The position numbers and the translations under genes were made by a program. From Bacteroides sp. (lineage in GTDB: Bacteria; Bacillota; Clostridia; Lachnospirales; Lachnospiraceae), in the NCBI GenBank assembly GCA_023666705.1, contig JAMPBO010000002.1, positions 148,565 through 212,564 of the forward strand: a DNA stretch of 64,000 nucleotides, in the 5' to 3' direction. Shown piece by piece: positions 25,672-34,019 of the stretch. The notes below the pieces were generated by a model. The model saw only the letters and a program-made list of their open reading frames with translations. It was not told the DNA's origin and ran no database searches. The stretch's first letter is position 1; each line of letters begins with the position of its first letter.

Positions 25672-25983
25672 ATGTACAGCAAAATAGACTGTGGAAATCG
25701 GTTAAGGCGACTTCGGGAAGCAAAAAATAAGACACAGCAGGAGGTGGCAAGCGAGATAGGAATATCTGTAGATACCATATGCAAGGTGGAGCAGGGGAAA
25801 AGAAGTCCGTCTGTAGGGATAGTGGATTTATTGAGTGCTTATTATAAAACAACTGCCGATTACATTATAGGAGGGTATATCTATAGCGAGAAGGAAATGC
25901 AATTACGGTCAAAGTCCACACTGGAGCCTAAATGGGATGTGGTTGAGCAGCTTATGGATGAGCTTAAGAGGCTGACGACGTAA
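25672..25983 (+). CDS. XRE-family helix-turn-helix regulator, copy 2
   Basis: A 103-residue paralogue of the preceding regulator: CGNRLRRLREAKNKTQQEVA, ISVDTICKVEQGKRSPSV, YYKTTADYIIGG. The HTH halves are nearly identical and the C-terminal thirds differ, which suggests similar DNA targets with different partner or signal contacts. RBS AAGGAGAC upstream. The 260-bp spacer between the two genes shows nothing else coding. Confidence 0.9.
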   Translation: MYSKIDCGNRLRRLREAKNKTQQEVASEIGISVDTICKVEQGKRSPSVGIVDLLSAYYKTTADYIIGGYIYSEKEMQLRSKSTLEPKWDVVEQLMDELKRLTT

Positions 25984-26076
25984 ATAAATATGTAATTTAA
26001 AAGGGTTGTAGTTAGCTGTAAGTTTTTGCATAGATTTGGTTAGATGCTTGGTAACGGCATAGTATCCTTTTGATTT

Positions 26077-26163
26077 GTATATATTTTAAAAATGAATATT
26101 TTGAGGTTTATACAGTTAGAGATTATATTGGAAAGCGTGCCATAAGTGTGGCTAGGTTTATGC
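26077..26163 (+). pseudogene. Degenerate fragment of the spoIIID start, copy M
   Basis: GAGGTTTATACAGTTAGAGATTATATTGGAAAGCGTGCC... matches the start of spoIIID at 47160-47225 with several changes, including loss of one base at the TTG start. The readable part is VRDYIGKRAISVARF against RDYIGERAISVAQF of the intact protein, and it then diverges completely. An ORF of 79 codons runs through it (26070-26309), but its second half resembles nothing. This is the oldest-looking of the two displaced copies. Confidence 0.7.
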
Positions 26164-26445
26164 CGCGGCAAGATAGGTTGCTAAAATGGAGAGGTGGTAA
26201 ATGGGGACATAATAATTCAGACCGATTTGCGTTGACAGTAGAAGGGAGTGTGAAATCGAAAACAGTAACAAGAAATTTATATAGATGTGAGTACTACAAA
26301 ATTTATTAAATAGGGATACCATTAGTATTAAATCAGATAGTATAAAACATTCTATGCATAGGGATGATAAATGTAAGTGAAATACAAATTAAAAACTATA
26401 ATCAGGATATATGCTAAATTGTACTGAGATACGGAGGAATAATAA

Positions 26446-26967
26446 ATGAGTAAGGTTAATATTGCTGATGTCACATATCCATATATTAATATTAGGTTAG
26501 AGGATGATGAGACGGCTGAAAATGTAGGAGAAAAATTGAGTCGTTTGTACTTGTATATTGACGAACATAAAAATATGGGGAGATTTTTTACATATGGCAA
26601 TGCCTATAAAGCAATTAAACAATATGCTAATAAATTAATAGGGAAACGTGATATTAAAATATCTAAGCGGCAAGTTGCGTCTTTGAGAAAATGCTATACT
26701 ATTTTAGGAACTAATAGATATATAAAAATACCATTTAGTTTACATTATATATTTAAAGCTATTTTTGAAATAGTGGATAAGTTAAAAGCGGAATATCCTC
26801 TGCCACATGACCTAGAAATCTTTGTTGGAGAGATCAGGAGAGAAATTTTTTATTATGAGCAAAGTGAACTTTTTGATGATTGGTATGATGGTAATAAGGA
26901 TGAGTTGCTCAGAGAGTTGCATGATGATATATTTGCAGGAAATGCTATTTTAAGTAAAAAGTTTTAG
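26446..26967 (+). CDS. Hypothetical protein, first of an AT-rich pair
   Basis: A 173-residue protein with GGAGG before its ATG, no signal peptide or membrane span, and a helical, Tyr/Lys-rich composition. No family recognised. Its base composition is markedly more AT-rich than the flanking chromosome. It ends ten bp before the next gene, so the two probably form one operon of an integrated element lying between spoIIID fragments M and L. Confidence 0.7.
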   Translation: MSKVNIADVTYPYINIRLEDDETAENVGEKLSRLYLYIDEHKNMGRFFTYGNAYKAIKQYANKLIGKRDIKISKRQVASLRKCYTILGTNRYIKIPFSLHYIFKAIFEIVDKLKAEYPLPHDLEIFVGEIRREIFYYEQSELFDDWYDGNKDELLRELHDDIFAGNAILSKKF

Positions 26968-26977
26968 GAGAGTTTTT

Positions 26978-27721
26978 ATGATAAATTCATTTAAAAATTT
27001 TGAACGTTTAAGATATAGAATATCTAATGATATAAGGGAATTGGCTGCAGATAATAAAAGTAGTAATGATTGTATGGGAGAAGAAATTTCTGATACAATT
27101 TTTGCAACTGTTTTTTCGGCTTTTGTTACAGAAGTTGCATTTAATGGTAATGCTGAAACAATGAAGTGGTGTGCTGTTTTTGAAAAAGTTCTAATATTTA
27201 TTTTAGTTTATATTAGTTCATATGTAGTATATAATTTACTGCATGGTAAATGGGTTGATTGTCTGGAAAAAAGAAAGATTAAGACAGTAGATAAAAGTAT
27301 GAATGCTATGATTCAAATACAAAAAGACTTTGATAATATTGCATGTGATAGCATTTTGGTTGCAAGAGATTTTAAGTCAGCATATGAAAATTTAAAGCGG
27401 CTTGAAGAAAATGGTAATATTGAAGAAGATAAAAATCTAAAAGCATTTTATTTATTTGAAATAATGCATTATTTAGGGACGGCTTGTGAAAAGACAAAGA
27501 ACTTAGTTGGTAATAAGGAGAAGTGTATAAGGACCTTGAATGAATCAGAAGGTGTAGATATTTTTAGAGTTAAAAATATCATAGAAATAATGCAAGAATT
27601 GTATATTTTTTTAGACAGCAATTTATCAATGTTAAATGATTATACAGACCAAAAAGAGACCATTGAATATCAACATGGTATAGTAAAAAGTTTGCTTAAC
27701 AAGATAAACGATAATTTGTAA
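26978..27721 (+). CDS. Hypothetical protein with one membrane segment
   Basis: A 247-residue protein: N-terminal helical region, a hydrophobic segment VLIFILVYISSYVVYNLL (about 71-88), then a long helical domain. Not recognised. Paired with the preceding soluble protein; a soluble-plus-membrane pair in an accessory element would fit a toxin/effector or abortive-infection unit, but nothing in the sequence proves it. Confidence 0.7.
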   Translation: MINSFKNFERLRYRISNDIRELAADNKSSNDCMGEEISDTIFATVFSAFVTEVAFNGNAETMKWCAVFEKVLIFILVYISSYVVYNLLHGKWVDCLEKRKIKTVDKSMNAMIQIQKDFDNIACDSILVARDFKSAYENLKRLEENGNIEEDKNLKAFYLFEIMHYLGTACEKTKNLVGNKEKCIRTLNESEGVDIFRVKNIIEIMQELYIFLDSNLSMLNDYTDQKETIEYQHGIVKSLLNKINDNL

Positions 27722-27881
27722 TCTATGTTACTAATATAAAGCATGTACATAACAAGCTATTACCCTCTTCTTTACTGCCTATCAAAATAAAAATGATGAA
27801 TGGGATACCATAGCCTGATATGCACATTTCCACAATGCTTGTCTTTTGGTCTTTGGCTCTGAATAGTGTCGTGTTGGCGAT

Positions 27882-28292
27882 TTATTTCTTATTCTGTTTG
27901 TATATTTTTTCTTTCACAAAAATTCTTGCTTCATAAAATAGCATGAACAAGGTTGCAATTAAGAATCCTATCATTAGAATTCTATGGCAAATTGCAAAAT
28001 AAGCGATATATGCCACGATTGCCACCAGATAGACGACAACCAGTATGTGCCATTTTTTAGAAGAGCTATCTGCAATAATTTTGTTTTTTATTGCAATATC
28101 GTCTTTAATCAATTCATCAAGACTTAAATTAAATTCTTCGCTGATAGCAATCAGATTCGAAATGTCGGGAATACCTTTTCCTGTTTCCCATTTTGTGACC
28201 GCTTGTCTTGATACATTTAGTTTTTCCGCAAGTTGCTCTTGCGAAAGGGCGGCTTGATGCCGCATGGTTTTAATTTTTTTGCTTAAACTCAT
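27882..28292 (-). CDS. XRE regulator with C-terminal membrane domain
   Basis: A 136-residue protein with an N-terminal Cro/C1 HTH (MRHQAALSQEQLAEKLNVSR, AVTKWETGKGIPDI) fused to two hydrophobic helices (WHILVVVYLVAIVAYIAYFA and ILMIGFLIATLFMLFYEA). Such HTH-TM proteins are common in Firmicutes and often sit with small membrane proteins. ATG at 28292 follows AGGAGG; TTG 28298 is in frame. Flanking remnants at 27840 and 28429 encode similar short membrane segments. Confidence 0.88.
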   Translation of the reverse strand: MSLSKKIKTMRHQAALSQEQLAEKLNVSRQAVTKWETGKGIPDISNLIAISEEFNLSLDELIKDDIAIKNKIIADSSSKKWHILVVVYLVAIVAYIAYFAICHRILMIGFLIATLFMLFYEARIFVKEKIYKQNKK

Positions 28293-28428
28293 ATGCAAGT
28301 CCTCCTTTTATTTTTTGCAGGTTTATCATAGCAATTTTCTAATAGATTTACGAGAAAAAGCCTATTACATTTATGCTACTTAGCGTAGCAAATAGTATTT
28401 TATTAGGTTTTGGGCTGCTTTACTCTGA

Positions 28429-28789
28429 TTTTGGAATAGTGCGGTGCTGGTGGTCTATCTATTGTTTTCGGTTGTTTGCTTCTTTGCTGTACATGAGTAT
28501 TATCTCATGGTTTATGCAGCAGAACCCGAAAATTCATCGGTAACGAAAGCAGATGCAGTCACGTATTAATTCCCAAAGGATTTTGCCAATCTACACTGGC
28601 ATAGTGCACTTTCTCTCTGCATACACTGTATAAACAAACATTCTGAGGTTCATACAGTTGAGAGATTATATTGGGGAGCGTGCCATAAGTGTGGCTCAGT
28701 TTATTGTAGATCATGGAGCCACGGTAAGACAGGCTGCCAAAAAATTTGGAGTGAGCAAATCAACGGTACATGCGGATGTAATAAATTAG
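28429..28789 (+). pseudogene. Truncated upstream-gene tail plus 5' half of spoIIID, copy L
   Basis: 28518-28780 is a 263-bp direct repeat of 47033-47295 with about eight differences. It holds the last residues of an unknown upstream protein (AAEPENSSVTKADAVTY stop at 28567-28569), the spoIIID leader, the TTG start at 28658 and about 41 spoIIID codons, then diverges inside the recognition helix (KSTVHADV) and stops at 28789 after 43 residues. 28429-28517 adds a short membrane-like reading frame not shared with the right copy. It marks the left edge of the L-R island. Confidence 0.85.
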
Positions 28790-28930
28790 AACGGTTTGTG
28801 TGGATAGTGAAATAGGAAAGAATATGAAAAGACATTTGGAAGTGATAGGACATCCGAATGTCTTTCTAAAATATTTGATTGTGCAGGATTTTGATTTAGG
28901 GTATAATGACAATAAAGGAAGTGGCTGCAT

Positions 28931-29224
28931 ATGAGATACACGATTAATGAAATAAAGGATAGAACAGTTCCTATTGCAAAAGCATATGGAATTGGAAAAA
29001 TGAGTTTATTTGGTTCTTATGCCAGAGGTGAAGCAAAAGACAATAGTGATGTTGATTTATATATTGAACGTGGAAGATTGAAAAGTCTGTTGCAATATTT
29101 TGCATTTGTTGATGAACTGGAAAATGTCTTGAATTGTCATGTTGATGTTGTTACTACGGGAATTGAGGATAAACAATTTCTATCACTGATTATGAAAGAG
29201 GGGGTGCTTCTATATGAGGACTGA
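28931..29224 (+). CDS. mntA: MNT-type minimal nucleotidyltransferase (antitoxin-like)
   Basis: A 97-residue nucleotidyltransferase: GSYARGEAKDNSDVDL with Gly28-Ser29 and the metal-binding Asp40 and Asp42. In MNT-HEPN systems this protein AMPylates and silences a HEPN RNase toxin encoded next to it. Here the expected ~120-residue HEPN gene is absent; only a 20-codon ORF (29214-29276) overlaps its stop. It therefore looks like an orphan antitoxin or a decayed toxin-antitoxin locus. Confidence 0.88.
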   Translation: MRYTINEIKDRTVPIAKAYGIGKMSLFGSYARGEAKDNSDVDLYIERGRLKSLLQYFAFVDELENVLNCHVDVVTTGIEDKQFLSLIMKEGVLLYED

Positions 29225-29328
29225 AGATGTCCTGATTGTTACGGAAATAAATCATGAGAAAGTTAAAGTCTGGTAAACGGAGATGTGACATTTGCCGAAC
29301 TAAAAAAGTATGCAATCGATATAAAGTT

Positions 29329-29365
29329 AAAGCCCGGTCGGAGGTAGCGTTGCTCCGGCTTTTTA
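29329..29365 (+). terminator. Terminator of the MNT locus
   Basis: AAAGCCCGGTCGGAG pairs with CTCCGGCTTTT with a small bulge, followed by TTTTT. Confidence 0.75.
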
Positions 29366-29418
29366 ATTTGTGAATAGAAATAACCTGCTTAGGCTAAAAT
29401 TTGACAGTAATATAAAAT

Positions 29419-29470
29419 AGCCGACATGTATTTCGGCTAAAATCTAATTGAATTTAAAATTAGCCGAAAG
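29419..29470 (+). promoter_or_regulatory. Palindrome AGCCGA/TCGGCT before the DUF4143 ATPase
   Basis: AGCCGA (29419-29424) and TCGGCT (29433-29438), and a third half-site TAGCCGAAA just before the ribosome site, suggest an operator overlapping the leader of the ATPase gene. Confidence 0.4.
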
Positions 29471-29473
29471 AGG

Positions 29474-30432
29474 ATGGCATATACGAATTATATAACAAGG
29501 AAATTGGAGAAGGTTGTAAGCCAAGTCACAAAAGAATATTCGGTAATTCTCGTTACCGGACCAAGACAGGTTGGGAAGACTACAATGCTTCAAAAGCTGA
29601 TGGAAGGAACAAATAGGGGATATGTTACATTAGATAATTTGAATGAAAGAAGCCTTGCGAAGACAGAACCCGAACTGTTTCTGTACCTTCATAAACCACC
29701 TGTGTTAATTGACGAAGCTCAATATGCACCGGAATTGTCTACTTACATCAAAATGCACGTAGATAGAAATCATGAGCCGGGAGCATTTTGGCTTGCAGGT
29801 TCTCAAATGTTTAAGCTAATGCAGGGAGTGCAGGAATCCTTGGTTGGGCGGGTAGCAGTACTGTCACTTACTTCTTTGTCACAGGCAGAAATTTCAGGAG
29901 GCGAGACAGAACCTTTTACCATAGATTTGGAGACATTATCAGCCAGAAAAGCTAATAGGAATGTAGCTGAAATTGCGAGGGATGCGGATATCAACCAAAC
30001 GCAGGCAAAGAATTGGTTAGGGATTTTGGAGACGCTGAGGATTATTTTTTACCTGAATCCATATTCCGACAATTTGTTAAAGCGGCTTGTAAAAACACCG
30101 AAGTTATATTTTTATGATACAGGGCTGGTATGTTATCTGACGAAGTGGAGCAGTCCGGAAACACTGGAAAGCGGTGCAATGAATGGGCTGTCCTTGAGAA
30201 TTATGTGGTTGCTGAAATAAGGAAAACCTATTTGAATTGCAGAAAGGAATCTTATTTATATTACTATCGTGATAAGGATGCGAAAGAGATAGATTTGGTG
30301 ATTGAACATGACGGTGTGCTAAATCCGATTGAGATAAAAAAGACCTCCAATCCGGGAACGGAGCTTATCAAAGTATTTGAACTGTTAGATAAATCATCAA
30401 CACCACGTTCAAAGGGGCGGCGCTTTGTATGA
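29474..30432 (+). pseudogene. DUF4143-type AAA ATPase, frameshifted and internally deleted
   Basis: Reading frame 1 (29474-30220) has Walker A VTGPRQVGKTTML, PVLIDEAQYAP and FWLAGSQMF. Around codon 235 (after GAMNG) the homologous continuation VLENYVVAEIRKTYLN ... KDAKEIDLVIEHDGVLNPIEIKK, the nuclease-like DUF4143 end, is in another frame and stops at 30432. The region between SGGETEPF and the winged-helix part is also shorter than in full-length relatives (~420 residues). Most likely an inactive gene. The intact relative lies at 31069. Confidence 0.85.
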
Positions 30433-30550
30433 AACCGGACCTTAGTGCAATTATAGGGATAATTATATTGTTCCGATTTGGATGATATAGAGGGGTAAGA
30501 AGGGATTTTCCGTTTATTTGCTAAGGAAAATGATTAAAGAGGAGGTAACT

Positions 30551-30874
30551 ATGCAGACGATTATTATTGTGTTAAATCCGACAAAGCTTGAGAATCCGGA
30601 TTTGGATTTACGCTATTGTATTCCGGACCGGATTGAGGAAGTGTCAAATGGCACTGTACAAGATAATGGGTACGATTTCATAGATAGCGAAGAAGGGGAA
30701 CTGATGGGCATTTGGCTGGCAACGGAATCGGCAAGTGAAAATTGGTCTCTGATTGTTAAATTATTTCAAGAGGAAAAATTCAAGGAAAATGATTTATCTG
30801 CATCCGCACAAATTTTCATTTCTGAAAATGATACAGATGATATAGAAAATTGTACGTTGGTTTTTCCAAAATGA
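30551..30874 (+). CDS. Hypothetical immunity-protein-like gene
   Basis: A 107-residue acidic protein with GGAGGTAACT before ATG 30551 (an upstream frame from 30518 lacks a ribosome site). It starts with a beta strand TIIIVLNPTKLENPDLDLRY and contains FIDSEEGELMGIWLATESA and a strand ASAQIFISEND. It resembles small immunity proteins of polymorphic toxin loci in size, acidity and composition, but I cannot name a family. No toxin is adjacent. Confidence 0.6.
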   Translation: MQTIIIVLNPTKLENPDLDLRYCIPDRIEEVSNGTVQDNGYDFIDSEEGELMGIWLATESASENWSLIVKLFQEEKFKENDLSASAQIFISENDTDDIENCTLVFPK

Positions 30875-30930
30875 CAATAAAAGTCAATTTAACAATTTAA
30901 AATGGAACCAATAAAGATTTAAAAAGCAGA

Positions 30931-30987
30931 AGTTTTTACTTATTATGAGTAAAAACTGTTGAATTTTTATACTATTTTGGCTATACT
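30931..30987 (+). promoter_or_regulatory. Perfect palindrome abutting a sigma-A promoter
   Basis: AGTTTTTACT (30931-30940) and AGTAAAAACT (30948-30957) form a 10-bp inverted repeat, directly followed by TTGAAT (30959-30964), 17 bp, TATACT (30982-30987). It should control the ATPase gene at 31069. Confidence 0.65.
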
Positions 30988-31068
30988 CATTAGAGATGAG
31001 AAAAACATCTTATTTCTAAAGTGTAATTTTGCACATGGCTATATACGCATAATAAAGGAGGCGATAAT

Positions 31069-32268
31069 ATGGTTGTCAGAGCACATTATTTGAATATACT
31101 GAAAACATACCGTGATGTGCCATTAGTGAAAATACTGGCAGGGATTCGCCGCTGTGGTAAGTCCACAATTCTAAATATGCTGCAGGAAGACTTAATCGCA
31201 AGCGGAATTGATGCTGTTCATATTATCAGCATGTGTTATACTTCAGAGGATTTTGACGACAATATGACCGACAAGGATATGTACAATGGCATCAGAGAAA
31301 AAATGACGGATGGTGAGCGTTACTACATCCTGCTTGATGAGGTTCAGGAAATTGTCGGCTGGGAGAAGGCTGTCAACAGTCTGCTCGAAAATGCCAACAC
31401 GGATATCTATGTTACGGGTTCCAATTCTAAGCTGATGTCAAGTGAAATATCTACTTATCTGACGGGGAGGTATGTTTCCATTCCCGTATTTCCGTTGTCC
31501 TTTGCCGAGTATATGGATTTCAAAAAGCAGACGGAACGAGCACCGAAGGAGTTGTTAAATGAGTACATTCGGCTGGGTGGATTTCCAGTTGTTGCGATAA
31601 GTGATTTTGACGAGAACACTGCCTATCAGATTGTCGAGGGCATCTATCATTCCGTTATCACCAGTGATATTACAAAACGTCATAACATTAAGAATTTTGA
31701 TCTCTTTAACCGTGTTGTAAAGTATGTGGTGGAGAATGTTGGTAAGACATTTTCGGCGAATGCCATTGTAAAGTTTCTGAAAAACGAAGGGCGTTCTCTT
31801 TCTGTGGAGGCTGTCTATAATTATTTGGAATGGCTGGAAAAGGCTTTTGTGATTTATCGCTGTCAACGATATGATTTGCAGGGAAAATCGGTGCTGAAAA
31901 CACAGGAGAAATTTTATCTTGCGGATGTATCCCTCAAATATTGCATGATGGGATTTAATCCGAAAGCTGTTGCCGCAATGCTTGAAAATATCGTGTATTT
32001 TGAGCTTCGCAGAAAGGGCTATGAGGTTTACATCGGAAAGAACGAAACGAAAGAAATAGACTTTGTCGCAGTACGGCGTGACGAACGTATTTATGTGCAG
32101 GTGTGCCGGAACCTACCGAAGGAATCTGACCGTGAGGTTGCCAATCTGCTTGAGCTTAAGGACCATTATCCGAAATACGTGGTAACGCTTGATGAGTTTG
32201 CAGGGGGGAATATTAATGGTGTTAGGATTGTGTATTTGGCGGATTTCTTGTTGAGAGGAGAGTATTAG
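31069..32268 (+). CDS. DUF4143-type AAA ATPase, intact
   Basis: A 399-residue protein with Walker A AGIRRCGKSTIL, Walker B YYILLDEVQEI, sensor-like TGSNSKLMSSEIS, PVFPLSFAEYM, a winged-helix segment, and the C-terminal DUF4143 restriction-nuclease-like end (VYFELRRKGYEVYIGKNETK followed by EIDFVAVRR and YVQVC). The family is abundant in anaerobes and its role is not established. Regulated by the palindrome at 30931 by position. Confidence 0.92.
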   Translation: MVVRAHYLNILKTYRDVPLVKILAGIRRCGKSTILNMLQEDLIASGIDAVHIISMCYTSEDFDDNMTDKDMYNGIREKMTDGERYYILLDEVQEIVGWEKAVNSLLENANTDIYVTGSNSKLMSSEISTYLTGRYVSIPVFPLSFAEYMDFKKQTERAPKELLNEYIRLGGFPVVAISDFDENTAYQIVEGIYHSVITSDITKRHNIKNFDLFNRVVKYVVENVGKTFSANAIVKFLKNEGRSLSVEAVYNYLEWLEKAFVIYRCQRYDLQGKSVLKTQEKFYLADVSLKYCMMGFNPKAVAAMLENIVYFELRRKGYEVYIGKNETKEIDFVAVRRDERIYVQVCRNLPKESDREVANLLELKDHYPKYVVTLDEFAGGNINGVRIVYLADFLLRGEY

Positions 32269-32587
32269 GAGGGTGAAGGCAGGTTGTAAATGCATACTAA
32301 ATAGTATATAACAATGCAAAAAGATATAATTAAAAGAGATTAGACTAAGTTCTTTAATTATACATAAAGGGCGGATATAGAATTTAATGATGGCTTGCTA
32401 TATTTTGATTTTGTATTCAAATATGAAAATCTCGAATAAATGAAGAATAAAGTTATTAATGAAATATTTTTGGTTCTATGTTATTATTTGAGTGGTATAA
32501 TGAAGAAAACCACGATGTAATACAAATAGTATCTTTCGAATATGATTTAACTATTGAGAAAAAGACATAGGATCAAAGAGGTAATTT
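32269..32587 (+). other. AT-rich spacer before the defence-like module
   Basis: About 320 bp with no ORF. A TATAAT at 32496-32501 about 90 bp upstream of the methyltransferase is the only promoter-like element; its -35 is poor. Confidence 0.4.
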
Positions 32588-34003
32588 ATGAATGTGAAAT
32601 GCCAAGTATTTACGCCTAATGATTATGTGAGAGAATTGTTAGATAGCGTAGGTTATACTGAAAGTTTGTATGGAAAAAGAATACTGGAGAATTCATGCGG
32701 CGACGGAAATATTCTGGTAAGTATTGTGGAAAGATATATTGAAGATTGCAGAATACAGGGATTGACAGATACCGAGATTTGTAAAGGTATAACAAGAGAT
32801 ATTTATGGTATTGAAATCGATCCCATACAGTACAAAAAGTGCATTCAAAACTTGGACAAATTAGCAGGAAATAAAAGAATTGGTAAAGTCAAATGGAATG
32901 TGATTAATGAGGATTATTTAAAGTGGAAATGCACAAAGAAGTTTCAATTTGTTGTTGGCAATCCACCGTATATTACATATCAGGAATTGAGCGAAGAAGA
33001 GAGAGAGTTTGTAAGAAAAAATTTTGAAACTTGTGAAAAAGGGAAGTTTGATTATTGCTATGCATTTATAGAAAAAAGTGTGAAATATCTGGATAGGAAA
33101 GGGAAAATGTCATATTTAATTCCTAGCAGCATATTTAAAACTGTATTTGGTGAAAGGCTACGAGAATTTGTTAAACCGTATATACGAGAGATACATGATT
33201 ATACGAGGGATAAGATGTTTGATAATGCATTAGTAAAGTCGGCAATAATGGTACTTGATAAAACAAAGGGAAATAAAAATTTCTTATATTATGATATGGC
33301 CAATAAAGAAAGGATTAATATTCCGCTTACTAATTTATCAAAGAAATGGTTTTTTATAGAAAATAGTGAAATTGGAACAAGACGCTTTGGAGATTATTTT
33401 CAGGTGGCTCATGTAGTAGCAACATTATTGAATGATGCTTTTGTAATAAAAAAAGAAAATTATGAAGAAATGGATGACTTTTATCAATGCAATGGTAGAA
33501 ATATTGAAAAGGCAATAGTAAGAGAAACAGCTACCCCGCGTTCGTTGCGATATAAGAAAGAGGAGAAGATTATTTTTCCGTATGATTATGTAAATGGTAA
33601 ACTAATTAGGTATACGGAAAATCAATTTAAAATGTTATTTCCGGGAGCAGATGCTTACCTTAATGATTTTAGAGAACAATTGGATAAGCGTGAAAGTGAT
33701 AAGAGTGCGTTATGGTTCGAGTATGGACGTTCGCAGGCTTTGACAGGATTAAATAGAAGAAAGCTTCTTATATCAACAGTAATCACAGAAAAAGTAGCTG
33801 TGTATATATTAAAAAAGAAGTGTATTCCTTATGCAGGGATGTATATTGTGCCTAAAGCCGGAAATAGAACATACAAACTTGAGGATGCAAAAGATATACT
33901 GGAAAGTGATGAGTTTATGAGGTATGTAAAAACTGTTGGAATACATATCAGCGGGGCTTCGTTAAGAATAACATCGAAGGATATTGAAGAATTTAGATTT
34001 TAA
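32588..34003 (+). CDS. N6-adenine DNA methyltransferase (Eco57I/type IIG-like)
   Basis: A 471-residue gamma-class adenine methyltransferase: SAM motif I-like ILENSCGDGNILV (about 35-47), DIYGIEIDPIQYKKC, and catalytic NPPY at residues 125-128 (VVGNPPYITYQE). The C-terminal half (about 250-471) looks like a target-recognition domain. No nuclease domain is fused. It is 16 bp upstream of the large ATPase gene and tightly grouped with three further genes, so it is probably the modification arm of a restriction-type system. GAGG precedes ATG 32588. Confidence 0.9.
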   Translation: MNVKCQVFTPNDYVRELLDSVGYTESLYGKRILENSCGDGNILVSIVERYIEDCRIQGLTDTEICKGITRDIYGIEIDPIQYKKCIQNLDKLAGNKRIGKVKWNVINEDYLKWKCTKKFQFVVGNPPYITYQELSEEEREFVRKNFETCEKGKFDYCYAFIEKSVKYLDRKGKMSYLIPSSIFKTVFGERLREFVKPYIREIHDYTRDKMFDNALVKSAIMVLDKTKGNKNFLYYDMANKERINIPLTNLSKKWFFIENSEIGTRRFGDYFQVAHVVATLLNDAFVIKKENYEEMDDFYQCNGRNIEKAIVRETATPRSLRYKKEEKIIFPYDYVNGKLIRYTENQFKMLFPGADAYLNDFREQLDKRESDKSALWFEYGRSQALTGLNRRKLLISTVITEKVAVYILKKKCIPYAGMYIVPKAGNRTYKLEDAKDILESDEFMRYVKTVGIHISGASLRITSKDIEEFRF

Positions 34004-34019
34004 TTAAGGAGAAAAGCAT

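Noticed and set aside
26070..26309. 79-codon ORF as a real gene
   Set aside because: Its first part is a damaged spoIIID start and the rest resembles nothing.
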